NCBI GenBank assembly: GCA_016720595.1
Contig: JADKKI010000037.1
Span: 62,001-126,000, forward strand
Origin: Myxococcales bacterium
GTDB taxonomy: Bacteria > Myxococcota_A > Polyangia > Haliangiales > Haliangiaceae
Direction of reading: 5' to 3'
DNA: 64,000 nt
Part shown: positions 53,053 to 62,037 of the stretch, piece by piece
Numbering within the stretch: position 1 is the stretch's first letter
How the letters are laid out: every line of letters begins with the position of its first letter
The notes under the pieces: model-generated
Told to the model about the DNA's origin: nothing
Databases searched by the model: none
Seen by the model: the letters and a program-made list of their open reading frames with translations, nothing else
Made by a program: the position numbers and the translations under genes

Positions 53053-53855
53053 TAGCCGTGCATCTGCTGCGGATAGCTGTGGGCCGGGACCCACAAGGGA
53101 TCGACGAACGTCTGGGTCAGGACCACGGTGATGTTGTCCGTGCCGCCGTTATTGTTCGCCGCGCGGATCAGGTTCTCGGCAACGACCTCGAGCGCATCGC
53201 CGGACGTCATGATCTCGCGGATCATCCAGTCGTCGACGAGATCCGAGAGGCCGTCGCAGCACAGCAGGAACACATCGTTGTGCTCGGGGATCATCGTGTT
53301 GTGCTCGATCTCGACGCTGGCATCGAGACCGACGGCCCGGATGATCACGTTGGAGGTCGCGGGGCCGAGCGTGCCGATCAGATCGGGCCGGTCCTGGTAC
53401 AGGTTGCGGAGCGAGTGATCGCGGGTGAGCTGCTGTAGCTGCCCGTGCCGGAGCAGATAGGCGCGCGAGTCACCACAGTGGCAGATGTGGACACGACCCT
53501 CTTCGAACCGCATCCCGACGGCGGTGGTGCCCATCCCATGGCATGCGTGATCCGTCAGCGAGCGCTGGAACACCGCCGCATTCGCGGCCTTCATCGCTGC
53601 CGTCAGCTGGTCCTGACCGGGGGCCGCTGGTGGATCGCCGGTCTTCAGGGAGTGGACGATGGTCCTGATCGCGATGTCCGAGGCGACCTGACCCGAGGCG
53701 TGACCACCCATCCCGTCGCACACCACGTACACGCCGAGGAAATCGTCGTAGTACATGGCGTCCTCGTTCTGAGTCCGCTGCGCACCCACATCGGTCCGAC
53801 CGACGGCACGGAGCAGGAACCTCTCGACGGGAATCGGACGGCTCTGGTCCATCAC
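53049..53855 (-). CDS. PP2C-family Ser/Thr phosphatase
   Basis: This 268-aa protein has all core PP2C motifs: GAQRTQNEDAMYY, VVCDGMGGHASG, HICHCGDSRAYL, LLCCDGLSDLVDD and GGTDNITVVL. The metal-binding Asp residues are all present. The N-terminal ~12 residues and the tail are short; no membrane helix. It is the last gene of a - strand unit with the Ser/Thr kinase and a hypothetical gene, so it probably removes the phosphates that kinase adds. It lies close to the contractile locus, like PppA in type VI systems. Confidence 0.95.
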   Translation of the reverse strand: MMDQSRPIPVERFLLRAVGRTDVGAQRTQNEDAMYYDDFLGVYVVCDGMGGHASGQVASDIAIRTIVHSLKTGDPPAAPGQDQLTAAMKAANAAVFQRSLTDHACHGMGTTAVGMRFEEGRVHICHCGDSRAYLLRHGQLQQLTRDHSLRNLYQDRPDLIGTLGPATSNVIIRAVGLDASVEIEHNTMIPEHNDVFLLCCDGLSDLVDDWMIREIMTSGDALEVVAENLIRAANNNGGTDNITVVLTQTFVDPLWVPAHSYPQQMHGY

Positions 53856-53916
53856 CAGACCTCCCCAGGGCGCACGCTCATCGTTCGATCTACGGTCCGG
53901 AGGACGGAGAGCTTCC

Positions 53917-54618
53917 TCATTCGGTCACCCGGCGGTTGGGGAAGTTGACCCGCTTGGGCAGGTTCGCCCAGGGGAGGAGCCGCTCCTCGCGGATCTCCGC
54001 GGAGATCTTGGCCATCGCGGCGCTCGGCGGATCCCCGAGCGTGGGCAGCTTCCAGTCGGTGGCCATGGCGGCCCGGACCTCGGCGACGATATCGAACGTC
54101 TGCTCGGCCGCGAAGTCGACGATCTCGAACAGCTTGTCGAACGAGAGAACGGCGCGGTGCAGGTCGCGGAGCAGGGCCTGCGGGGTCTGGTCCTTCAGCT
54201 GCTCTTCGATGTCCTCCGGGCGCTCTCGGTCGCGTGGCTCGGCGACGCGGCCCTCGGCCATCTGCGCGTCGAACAGCGCCATCTCTGGCTCGACCTTGCT
54301 CTCGATCGGGGGGGCATCGGACTCGATCAACGTCCAGGCGAGCTCGTAGCGGGCCTCGATCCACGCGAGCAGGTTCGGATCGATCAGCTCGAGCACCTTG
54401 GCCCTGCGCTCGCGCACCGCCACGATGTCCGGATCCTCGGGCTTCTCCTGTTCAGCGGCTTGCTCGAACGAGGGGAGCCCGAACCAGCGCTCGAGCTCCG
54501 CGGCGGTGACGGCGTCGACGACGTCCGCGAGCGGCTTGCCCAGGTCGCGCTCCAGCAGCTGCTTGACCGTCGGGTCAGGCTTCGCGGGCTGGTCGGGCTT
54601 GTCGTCGTCGGGCGCCAT
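53917..54618 (-). CDS. Hypothetical acidic protein between kinase and phosphatase
   Basis: This 233-aa protein is mostly alpha-helical and rich in Glu, Asp, Lys and Pro; the N-terminus (DDDKPDQPAKPD) is disordered. Residues ~70-110 hold EARYELAWTLIESDAPP. No family was recognised. Its place between the kinase (6 bases away) and the PP2C phosphatase (61 bases away) suggests it is a substrate, adaptor or regulator in the same signalling unit. Confidence 0.55.
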   Translation of the reverse strand: MAPDDDKPDQPAKPDPTVKQLLERDLGKPLADVVDAVTAAELERWFGLPSFEQAAEQEKPEDPDIVAVRERRAKVLELIDPNLLAWIEARYELAWTLIESDAPPIESKVEPEMALFDAQMAEGRVAEPRDRERPEDIEEQLKDQTPQALLRDLHRAVLSFDKLFEIVDFAAEQTFDIVAEVRAAMATDWKLPTLGDPPSAAMAKISAEIREERLLPWANLPKRVNFPNRRVTE

Positions 54619-54624
54619 TGCCGG

Positions 54625-56103
54625 TCACTGGGTCTGCAGCACGATCACGTACGCGAGGACGCCGAGGCCGATGCCGATCATCATCGAAACGATCCAGAAC
54701 AGGGTGCTCGCTCCCTGGGTGGCCGCGCCGGCGCCGGTGCCGGCGGGCTGGAGGGCCTGGCCGGTACGCGCGACCGAGACCACGCCGTCGCTCGGCTGGA
54801 GCATGACGGTCTTGTTCGGTCCCGAGCCTTGCTGCATGCCGGGCGGCTGCATGCCGGGCTGCTGCATGCCTGGCTGCATCATGCCGGGCGGCATCTGCAT
54901 CTGGCCCTGCACGATCGGTGGCGCCATGCCGGCGACGATCGTCTTCTGGTTTGGAGGGGCCTGGTTGTACCCGCCGGGTGCGAGGCCGCTCTGCTGCGGT
55001 GCCATCGGCTGGCCCGGCGCGAACGGGCTGACCTGCGCCATCATCGTCTTCTGCTGTGGTGAGGCCGCCGCGTAGCCTTGCTGCTGAGGCGGCTGCATCT
55101 GGGGCTGCATCTGGGGCTGCATGCCGGGCTGCATCTGGGGCTGCATGCCGGGCTGCATCTGCGGCTGCATGCCGGGTTGCATGCCCGGTGGTGGCGCGCC
55201 GCCTCCGGCGATCATCGTCTTGGGCATTCCACCCGCGCCGATCGACATCCCGCCCTGCGTGAGCTCGGCGAACACCTGCTGGCAGTGCTGCATCATCTCG
55301 CCAGAGGACTGGTAGCGACGCCCGGCATCCTTCTCGAGGGCGCGACGGACGATCTGCTGCACCGAATAGGGCACCGAGTCCGGCATCGGCGGCACCTGGC
55401 CCTGCAGGTGCATCTGGATCACGGTCATCGGGTTGTCGTCGTTGAACGGGACGTTCCCGGTCAGCATCTCGAACGCCAGGATGCCGAGCGCATACAGATC
55501 GCTGCGCGCGTCGAGCGGCAGACCGCGCCCTTGCTCGGGCGACATGTACTGCGGCGTGCCGAACACGACGCCCGCCTGGGTCTTCATCCGATCGCCCTCG
55601 AGCAGCTTCGCGACGGAGAAGTCGAGGAGCTTCACGAAGTCCGGCGAGCCAGCCATGTTCAGGAGGAACACGTTGTCGGGCTTGATGTCGCGGTGGATGA
55701 TGCCGATCGAGTGGGCCTCGGCGAGCGAGGCACAGCACTGGATCAAGATCTTCACCACCCGCTGCGGTGCGAGTGGACCCTTCGCCAGCGCGTCGCGGAG
55801 CGACAGGCCGTCGAGAAACTCCATCGTCATGAACAGACGACCGTCGGAGGTCTGACCGAAGTCGAACATCCGGATCGTGTTCGGGTGCTGGAGCCGCGAG
55901 CACGCCTTCGCTTCGTTGTAGAAGCGCTGGACCCACTGCGGATCCGCCGCCATCTGGGCGTTGAGCATCTTCAGCGCGATGATTCGATCGATCGAGATCT
56001 GGCGCGACTTGTAGACCACGCCCATGCCGCCCTCGCCGACACGAGCCTGGATCTCGTATCGACCATCGATGACTTTGCCGACGAAGGGGTCCTGCTGGCT
56101 CAT
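54625..56103 (-). CDS. Membrane-anchored Ser/Thr protein kinase with repeat-rich tail
   Basis: This 492-aa protein has a Hanks-type kinase domain (~15-280): GEGGMGVVYK loop, Lys45, HRDIKPDN (Asp139, Asn144), GTPQYMSPEQ. The DFG motif reads DFS (161-163). A long tail (~295-460) is built of MQPGMQPQ-type repeats, and a final membrane helix lies at ~463-487 with almost nothing after it. The tail has four K-T-hydrophobic sites at Thr296, Thr353, Thr388 and Thr432, likely autophosphorylation or FHA-docking sites. It overlaps the lipoprotein gene upstream by 4 bases. Probable regulator of the FHA/contractile system. Confidence 0.92.
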   Translation of the reverse strand: MSQQDPFVGKVIDGRYEIQARVGEGGMGVVYKSRQISIDRIIALKMLNAQMAADPQWVQRFYNEAKACSRLQHPNTIRMFDFGQTSDGRLFMTMEFLDGLSLRDALAKGPLAPQRVVKILIQCCASLAEAHSIGIIHRDIKPDNVFLLNMAGSPDFVKLLDFSVAKLLEGDRMKTQAGVVFGTPQYMSPEQGRGLPLDARSDLYALGILAFEMLTGNVPFNDDNPMTVIQMHLQGQVPPMPDSVPYSVQQIVRRALEKDAGRRYQSSGEMMQHCQQVFAELTQGGMSIGAGGMPKTMIAGGGAPPPGMQPGMQPQMQPGMQPQMQPGMQPQMQPQMQPPQQQGYAAASPQQKTMMAQVSPFAPGQPMAPQQSGLAPGGYNQAPPNQKTIVAGMAPPIVQGQMQMPPGMMQPGMQQPGMQPPGMQQGSGPNKTVMLQPSDGVVSVARTGQALQPAGTGAGAATQGASTLFWIVSMMIGIGLGVLAYVIVLQTQ

Positions 56104-57167
56104 GGAGGGCTGAACTTCACGCGGTCATTGGCCTTGATCTGATCGGTCGTGAGCCGCACCTTGCCCACCGTCGCGGCCTTGTCGATGCGGATGATCGTGA
56201 CCTCGCCGCCGGACAGCGGCTGGTCGGTGTCCCCGCGTAGCACCGTGGCCCGCCAGCCCTTGGCGATGCCCGAGTTCGAGCCCGCACCGATCGTGATGAT
56301 CGTGTCGGAGCCCTGGACCTCGTTCTTCAGCACGCGGGTGGTGACGGGATCGGCCTTGGCGTCGTCGCAGTTCGGGTTCTGCGGATCGGGGCTCTTGAGA
56401 TCACACTTGGGCCACTGCGACTTCTTGCACGAGCGCACGCGGCGATCGGGTGGGTTGGGGCAGGGCATCGTGGCCTGGCACGATGGGATGTTGATGTCGG
56501 GGGGCGTCGGGCAGACGTCCTTGCACGGCGGCCAGCCGGCGGGCGCGCCGGTCTTGGGGCACACGTTGCGGCACGCCGGATTCTTCGGATCGAACTGGAA
56601 CTCGTCGCAAGGCACCTCGGGCTCGGGCACCGCAGCGAGCTTCGGGGGCTCGGGAATCTCGAGCTTCAGCGGATCGAACAGCGGACCCGCGACGGTCTCC
56701 TTGAACTCGACGGTGAGCTTGTACTTGCCCGCATCACCGCGACCGACAGCATAGACGCGGACGAAGTACTTGCCCTTCGCACCGTCGAGCTTCGCGGTCT
56801 TCGTGCGGCCCTTGCTGCGCTTCTTGCTCGTCTTCTTCGACGTGACGATCGGCGTGTTCCACTCGTCGAACACGTCGAACGCGAGCTGGAGACCCGGGCG
56901 TGGCGGCGTCCACTGCAGCTTGATGTCGAGCGTGCCCTTCTGCTTGTCGGGGATCTCGATCAGCTTCCAGTCGACGCGATCGCCACCTGGATAGGTGACG
57001 ATGCCGGAGGCCTTCGCCTCACCGTTCTCGAAGTTGAGGCCCTTCGCGCCTTTGACCTTGCCGTCGTTACCAGTCGAAGCGTCCTGGGCGACGTTGTGCG
57101 CACAGGTGGCGCAGAGCATGAGGAGACCGAGCGAAAGACCTCGGTACCCCACCGATTTCCCGAGCAT
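56100..57167 (-). CDS. Cys-rich exported lipoprotein-like protein, kinase partner
   Basis: This 355-aa protein starts at ATG 57167 with a hydrophobic signal (LSLGLLMLCATCAHN); the lipobox is imperfect (CATC). A TTG at 57185 is an alternative start. The middle has a beta domain with conserved strands (KGTLDIKLQW, FVRVYAVGRGDAGKYKLTV), then a Cys/Pro-rich segment (~190-280: CPNPP, CKKS, CRNVCPKTG). The end domain (TIITIGAGSNSGIAKGWRA) closely matches the next lipoprotein, so the two are paralogues. It overlaps the kinase gene and probably senses or scaffolds at the envelope. Confidence 0.7.
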   Translation of the reverse strand: MLGKSVGYRGLSLGLLMLCATCAHNVAQDASTGNDGKVKGAKGLNFENGEAKASGIVTYPGGDRVDWKLIEIPDKQKGTLDIKLQWTPPRPGLQLAFDVFDEWNTPIVTSKKTSKKRSKGRTKTAKLDGAKGKYFVRVYAVGRGDAGKYKLTVEFKETVAGPLFDPLKLEIPEPPKLAAVPEPEVPCDEFQFDPKNPACRNVCPKTGAPAGWPPCKDVCPTPPDINIPSCQATMPCPNPPDRRVRSCKKSQWPKCDLKSPDPQNPNCDDAKADPVTTRVLKNEVQGSDTIITIGAGSNSGIAKGWRATVLRGDTDQPLSGGEVTIIRIDKAATVGKVRLTTDQIKANDRVKFSPP

Positions 57168-57205
57168 GATTGAAGTCTTACCCAATCACTCGGGCCACGC
57201 AAGAG

Positions 57206-58084
57206 CTAGGGCGACAAGGTGACGTTGCCGCCACCGGCCTTGATCTGATCCGGGGTGGCCGTGACCGTGGCCTTGCAGGTGCGCTCGCCGCAATCGGAGA
57301 GCGTGAACCCGCCGGAGACGCCCTGGATCTTGAGCTTCCAGCCGGCGGCGACCTCCTGTGCGGTCCCGATCCCGACGGTGATCTGCGTGCCGCCGCTGAC
57401 GACCGAGAGGCCGATCACGCGGGCATTCTTGGTGGTCGGCGCAGGGCCGGGCTTCTCGACCTTGACGGTCGGCTGCCGCGGACCCTTCTTGATCTTGACG
57501 ACGGCGGTCGTCGGCGGGCGATAGCTCTTCGGGGTGTCGTCGTTGATCGGCACCATCGGCAGCGGCGGGAGGAAGGCGACCTTCGCGGGGAAGTCGCTCT
57601 TGACCTCGGCGGCAGCGGTCCGCTTGAACGCGGCGCGCAGCACGAAGTCGGCGGAGTCCTTGCGGCCCTGCAGGTAGAGGTGGATCAGGTACTTGCCGGG
57701 CGCGAGGTCGTACAGCGTGCGGACCTTGTTGAGCTCGTGCGCGTCCTCTTCTTCGAGGTCCGACTTGCTGATCACGCGGTAGCCGGGATCGAGGACCTCC
57801 ATCGCGAGATCGAAGTCATCGTTGGCTTCATCGCCCGGCGGCGTGATCTCGAGCCGGAGCGCGAGCTCACCGTTGGCCGGGACGTCGAGGGAGAACCACT
57901 TGGCCCGTCGGAAGTCGCCGTACTGGAGCTCGCCCTCCGTCTTGCCTTCGAGCTTCTCGTCGAGGGCGATCGCCTTGGGCTTCTTCCAGGGCTTGGCCTT
58001 GTCCGACTTGTATCCGCTGTGCTGCGGGATCTGGGGACCAGCGCACGCAGAAAGCACGACCACCGCGAGGACGATTCGCCGCAT
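57206..58084 (-). CDS. Exported lipoprotein, paralogue of the neighbour
   Basis: This 292-aa protein has a clear lipobox (VVLSAC at ~13). The beta-rich body includes DFDLAMEVLDPGYRVI and LAPGKYLIHLYLQGRKDSADFVL, and the C-terminal domain shares ITVGIGTAQEVAAGWKL with the neighbour protein. Both paralogues end with similar DQIKA motifs. It is the first gene of the - strand unit that leads to the kinase and phosphatase. A role as an envelope sensor upstream of the kinase, like the lipoproteins of type VI phosphorylation pathways, is inferred from position only. Confidence 0.72.
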   Translation of the reverse strand: MRRIVLAVVVLSACAGPQIPQHSGYKSDKAKPWKKPKAIALDEKLEGKTEGELQYGDFRRAKWFSLDVPANGELALRLEITPPGDEANDDFDLAMEVLDPGYRVISKSDLEEEDAHELNKVRTLYDLAPGKYLIHLYLQGRKDSADFVLRAAFKRTAAAEVKSDFPAKVAFLPPLPMVPINDDTPKSYRPPTTAVVKIKKGPRQPTVKVEKPGPAPTTKNARVIGLSVVSGGTQITVGIGTAQEVAAGWKLKIQGVSGGFTLSDCGERTCKATVTATPDQIKAGGGNVTLSP

Positions 58085-58139
58085 GCCAAGACACTAGCAC
58101 GGGCTTGCTCGCCGACGCCCGTGGTGGCACATCGCGGGG

Positions 58140-58517
58140 GTGAAGGCATCCTGGCTGCGGATGGTGCGCGTGGCGCTCGGGGCGAGCCTGGCGCTCGGGG
58201 CGTGCCTGGCGCTCGGGGCGTGCAAGGCCGACGCGAGCGATGGCTCCGTCGAGGGACCGAAGATCTTCGAGACCATGTGCGCGGCGTGTCACGGGCCCAC
58301 GGGCAAGCCGACCGCCGCGATGGTCGCGCGCCTCAACGTGCGCGACTTGACCTCGCCGGAGCTCCGCGCGCGGGTCACCCCGGAACTGGTCGAGAAGCAG
58401 GTCCGCAAGGGATCGGACAACAAGCTGATGCCGGCGCTCGAAGGGGCGCTGACCGACGCGCAGATCAAGGCCGTGGCGGCGTACGTGGCGAGCCCGGCGT
58501 TCCTCGATCGCCAGTAG
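58140..58517 (+). CDS. Cytochrome c-like lipoprotein
   Basis: This 125-aa protein starts at GTG 58140 with a signal built from near-identical repeats (LGASLALGACLALGAC); there are two possible lipobox Cys residues. A heme c motif CAACH follows, with a single-heme cytochrome c fold and axial Met in DNKLMPALEG. It is a small periplasmic or membrane-attached electron carrier; redox partners are not in the window. The gene overlaps the convergent queG by 53 bases at the 3' end. Confidence 0.85.
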   Translation: MKASWLRMVRVALGASLALGACLALGACKADASDGSVEGPKIFETMCAACHGPTGKPTAAMVARLNVRDLTSPELRARVTPELVEKQVRKGSDNKLMPALEGALTDAQIKAVAAYVASPAFLDRQ

Positions 58518-59610
58518 GCTCGCAACTCGCTAGCTCGGCGCGGACCTGGGGATCGTCGTCGTGGTGCGCGTCGAGGATCGCTCCGGCGCCCAGCTGTCCG
58601 AGGGCCCACACCGCGTGGATCCGGATCAGCGGAGCGCGCTCGCCGAGCAAGGCGACGAGGGCAGGGATCGCATCGGGTGAGCCGGTGTTGCCGAGGGCGA
58701 CGGCGACGTTGCGGAGCAGCACCTCGCGCGGCACGCGACGGAGCGCGGTCCGGCGGACGAACTGCCGGAGCTGGTTGGCACCCTTGGCGGCGAGGGCGAC
58801 CAGATCGGGGAGCGCATGCTCGACCGAGCGCGGGGACAGCAACGGATCGTGCGCCTCGCCGGCGCCTGCGTTGAACGGGCAGACCTCCTGGCAGACGTCG
58901 CAGCCGAACACCCAGGTCCCGATCGCCGCGCGCAGCTCGCGTGGGATCACGCCGTGGTGCTCGATCGTCAGGTACGAGATGCAGCGGCGCGCATCGAGCA
59001 CGTAGGCGTCGACGAACGCGCCGGTCGGGCACGCGTCGAGGCACGAGCGACACGTCCCGCAGCGCGGCTTCGGCGCGGCGTCTGGAGCGGTGGGCGCAAG
59101 CTCGGCATCGACGAGCAGCTCGCCGAGCACGACGTAGCTGCCGGCCCCGGGTGCGATCAGCATCGTGTTCTTCGCGACGAACCCGAGGCCACCGCGCTCC
59201 GCCCACTCGCGCTCGAGCACGGGTGCGGAGTCCACGCACGGGCGGCTCGCGACGGGGCGGCCCAGGGCCGCAGCGAGGCGATCGGCGAGGAGCACCAGGC
59301 GATCGCGCATCACGAGGTGATAGTCCTCGCCCCGCGCATAGCGCGCGATCCGCCCACGGACGAGGTGACCGCTCGGGATCGGATCGGCGCGATCGTAGGC
59401 GAGGGCGACCACGATCAGCGCGCGCGCCGAGGCGAGGAGTGTCCGCAGATCGGCGCGGGCGCCGGTGTGCTCGGGCGAGGCGAGGTACGCCATCTCGCCG
59501 GCGTGCCCCGCGGCGAGCCAGCTGGCGTACAGCGCGTGGCGCCGCGGCGCCTCGATCGGGACGATCGCCGCGCGCGTGAACCCGAGCTCGCGTGCGAGCC
59601 CGGCGATCAC
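58465..59610 (-). CDS. queG: Epoxyqueuosine reductase QueG
   Basis: This 381-aa protein converts epoxyqueuosine to queuosine in tRNA, the last step of that modification. The N-terminal cobalamin-binding domain holds the catalytic region (PCVDSAPVLER, KNTMLI). Two 4Fe-4S clusters follow (CGTCRSCLDACP and CDVCQEVCPFN). The C-terminal ~100 residues form HEAT-like repeats, as in other QueG proteins. Its start overlaps the kamA-like stop by 4 bases, so the two are cotranscribed. No other queuosine genes are visible in the window. Confidence 0.92.
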   Translation of the reverse strand: MIAGLARELGFTRAAIVPIEAPRRHALYASWLAAGHAGEMAYLASPEHTGARADLRTLLASARALIVVALAYDRADPIPSGHLVRGRIARYARGEDYHLVMRDRLVLLADRLAAALGRPVASRPCVDSAPVLEREWAERGGLGFVAKNTMLIAPGAGSYVVLGELLVDAELAPTAPDAAPKPRCGTCRSCLDACPTGAFVDAYVLDARRCISYLTIEHHGVIPRELRAAIGTWVFGCDVCQEVCPFNAGAGEAHDPLLSPRSVEHALPDLVALAAKGANQLRQFVRRTALRRVPREVLLRNVAVALGNTGSPDAIPALVALLGERAPLIRIHAVWALGQLGAGAILDAHHDDDPQVRAELASCEPTGDRGTPGSPRTPPRP

Positions 59611-60836
59611 GAGCTTCCGGCGGCCTCGGCGGAGCCTTCGCGATCGTCGTCGGGCGGCGTGCCGGCGAACTGGATCTCGTCGTACGGCACGGTGCAGTCG
59701 CGGTCACGAGGCTGGGGGTACTCGACGCGCGTGCCGCGATAGGTCCGGACGATCACGCGCTCGTCATCGAGCGACTCGATGTAGCTCGGGATCAGCGGGA
59801 CCTTGCCGTGACCGCCGGGCGCGTCGAGCACGAGCATCGGCACCGCCATCGAGTTCATCCACCCGCGGAGGCCGCGGTACAGCTCCATCGCGGCCTCGAC
59901 GGGCGTGCGGAGGTGATCGGTGCCGATCACCGTATCGCCCTGGAACAGATAGTAGGGGCGCACGCGCGAGCGGAGCAGCCCTCGCATCAGCGCCCGCAGC
60001 GACCGCACCGACGAGTTGATCCCGCGCAGCAGCACGGTCTGGTTGCCGACGGGGATCCCCGCATCGACCAGGCGTTCGCACCCGGCGCGCGCCTCGGGCG
60101 TGAGCTCCTTGATGTGGTTGAAGTGCGTGTTGATGAACAGCGGGTGGTGCTTGCGCAGCGCCGCCACCAGCTCGTCGTCGATCCGCATCGGGCACACCAC
60201 GGGGAGGCGCGTGCCGATCCGGATCGTCTCGACGTGCGGGATCGCGCGCAGCCGCCCGAGCAGGTGATCGAGCCGGCGCGTGGAGAGCAGCAGCGGATCG
60301 CCACCCGAGAGCAGCACGTCGCGGATCCGTGGGGTTCGGGCGATGTACGCGAGGCCAGCGTCGAGATCCGCGGTCGTCGGGGGCTCATCTCCGCCGACCA
60401 GGCGGCGGCGGTTGCAGTGGCGGCAGTAGATGCCGCATCGATCCACGACGAGGAACAGCACCCGATCGGGATACTTGTGGACGATCGAGGGCGCGGGCAT
60501 GTGCGAGTCCTCTCCGAGAGGATCGCGGAGCTCCTCGTCGCGGATGTCGGCCTCGAGTGCACGTGGGATCGCCTGCAGCCGGATCGGGCAGCTCGCGTGA
60601 TCCGGATCCATGAGGCTCGCGTAGTACGGCGTCAGCCCGACGCGGAACAGCGCTGCCGATGCCGCGAGGCCCTCGCGCTCCGCCGCCGACAGGTCGACCA
60701 CGCGCGCGAGCTCGTCGACCTTCGTCAGCATGTGGCCGAGCTGCCAGCGCCAGTCGTTCCACTGCGCCTCGGGCACGTCGCCGCGCCGGAGCGGGGCGGC
60801 GGGCGCTAGCGGGGCGAGCGGAAGGTGGCGGACCAC
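59607..60836 (-). CDS. kamA: Lysine 2,3-aminomutase-like radical SAM enzyme
   Basis: This 409-aa enzyme has the radical SAM cluster motif CGIYCRHC (Cys134, Cys138, Cys141). The PLP Lys lies in the PGGHGKVPL loop. The length and N-terminal domain fit lysine 2,3-aminomutase (KamA) better than the shorter EF-P lysyl enzyme EpmB, though no epmA or kamD/E is present to decide. The reaction is conversion of L-lysine to beta-lysine. It overlaps queG and the NUDIX gene, giving a compact unit. Substrate assignment is from family, not context. Confidence 0.85.
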   Translation of the reverse strand: MVRHLPLAPLAPAAPLRRGDVPEAQWNDWRWQLGHMLTKVDELARVVDLSAAEREGLAASAALFRVGLTPYYASLMDPDHASCPIRLQAIPRALEADIRDEELRDPLGEDSHMPAPSIVHKYPDRVLFLVVDRCGIYCRHCNRRRLVGGDEPPTTADLDAGLAYIARTPRIRDVLLSGGDPLLLSTRRLDHLLGRLRAIPHVETIRIGTRLPVVCPMRIDDELVAALRKHHPLFINTHFNHIKELTPEARAGCERLVDAGIPVGNQTVLLRGINSSVRSLRALMRGLLRSRVRPYYLFQGDTVIGTDHLRTPVEAAMELYRGLRGWMNSMAVPMLVLDAPGGHGKVPLIPSYIESLDDERVIVRTYRGTRVEYPQPRDRDCTVPYDEIQFAGTPPDDDREGSAEAAGSS

Positions 60837-61234
60837 GTGGCGTATGTAGCACGGGCTCGGGCCAGCACGTCGACGAGACCGTCGGTGAGCGGCAGCATCG
60901 CGAGCTCGGCGTCGTCGACGAACTTCGCGGCCCGCGCATCGTCGCCCGCGATCGGCGTGAAGCTGCCGACCACGCGCGCGAGGTAATCGAGGATCACGAA
61001 GTGGAAGTCATCGCCCATCCGCTCGACCACGCAGGCGAGCGGGCCGACCTCGACCACGAGACCGGTCTCCTCGCGGATCTCGCGAGCCACGCCCTGCGCG
61101 AGGGTCTCCTGTCCCTCGAGCCTGCCGCCGGGGACGGTCCACAGGCCGAGCCCTGGCTCCTTGCCGCGCTCGATCAGCAGCACCCGACCGGCCGGATCGA
61201 ACACGAAGCCCGCGACGGCGACGATCGGCGTCAT
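60806..61234 (-). CDS. NUDIX hydrolase
   Basis: This 142-aa protein has a full NUDIX box (GRLEGQETLAQGVAREIREE, ending in T-G-L). ATG at 61234 was chosen because it starts the fold (MTPIVAVAGF) and overlaps the nth stop by 4 bases; a longer frame upstream only adds low-complexity sequence. The role is cleavage of a nucleoside diphosphate derivative, perhaps cleaning oxidised nucleotides. Its 3' end overlaps the kamA-like gene by 31 bases. Confidence 0.85.
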   Translation of the reverse strand: MTPIVAVAGFVFDPAGRVLLIERGKEPGLGLWTVPGGRLEGQETLAQGVAREIREETGLVVEVGPLACVVERMGDDFHFVILDYLARVVGSFTPIAGDDARAAKFVDDAELAMLPLTDGLVDVLARARATYATWSATFRSPR

Positions 61235-62037
61235 CGGCGGCCCTTCGCTGGCAGGCTTCGCGGGCGGCTTAGCCTCGCCTGGGTCGGCGGCGCCTTCGCC
61301 GCCTTGGTCTTGGTGATGGGCTTGGTCTTCGCGGGGCTGGTCTCGCGGATCGTCGAGGCCGAAGGACACCGCGGGGCGAGCGAGCAGTGATCACAGTCGG
61401 GCTGCTTGGCGAAGCAGACCCGCCGGCCGTGCCAGATCAGCCGGTGCGCGAAGTCGGTCCACTGGGCGGCCGGCAACAGCTCCATCAGATCGGCCTCGAT
61501 CTTGACCGGGTCGGTCTGCTGCGTGAGCCCGAGCCGCTCGGCGAGGCGCGAGACGTGGGTGTCGACCACGATCCCGACGTTCTTGCCGAGCGCCGAACCG
61601 AGCACGACGTTGGCGGTCTTGCGTGCGACACCCGGGAGAGAGGTCAGCGCCTCCATGGTCTCGGGGATCTTGCCGCCGTGGTGTGCGACCACCGCGCGCG
61701 CCATGCCGACGAGGTGCTTGGCCTTGTTCCGGTAGAACCCGGACTTGAAGATCAAGGGCTCGAGCTCGGCGGGCTCGGCCTTGCTGAGAGCCGTGGGATC
61801 CGGGTACTTCGCGAACACCGCCGGCGTGATCGTGTTGATCATCTTGTCGGTCGACTGCGCGGCCAGGATCGTCGCGACCAGGAGCTCGTACGCGTTCTTG
61901 TGATCGAGCTCGACCACGGCGTCGGGCCAGCTCGCGCCGAGAAGGTCAGCGATTGCCAGGGCGTCCTCCGGCCGGGCCTTCCGCTTTGCAGCGGCGGACG
62001 GACGCTTCGGTGTGCTATTGCCAGGGCGAGCTCCCAT
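61231..62037 (-). CDS. nth: Endonuclease III
   Basis: This 268-aa base-excision enzyme has the helix-hairpin-helix LPGVARKTANVVLG with the catalytic Lys140, the catalytic Asp159 (VVDTHVSRLAERLG) and the 4Fe-4S cluster loop (C-X6-C-X2-C-X5-C). It cuts DNA at oxidised pyrimidines. The C-terminal ~40 residues are a basic tail beyond the usual domain. Its ATG (62037) overlaps the start codon of the divergent lipoprotein gene by 2 bases, so a shorter start within the first 30 residues is also possible. Confidence 0.93.
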   Translation of the reverse strand: MGARPGNSTPKRPSAAAKRKARPEDALAIADLLGASWPDAVVELDHKNAYELLVATILAAQSTDKMINTITPAVFAKYPDPTALSKAEPAELEPLIFKSGFYRNKAKHLVGMARAVVAHHGGKIPETMEALTSLPGVARKTANVVLGSALGKNVGIVVDTHVSRLAERLGLTQQTDPVKIEADLMELLPAAQWTDFAHRLIWHGRRVCFAKQPDCDHCSLAPRCPSASTIRETSPAKTKPITKTKAAKAPPTQARLSRPRSLPAKGRR

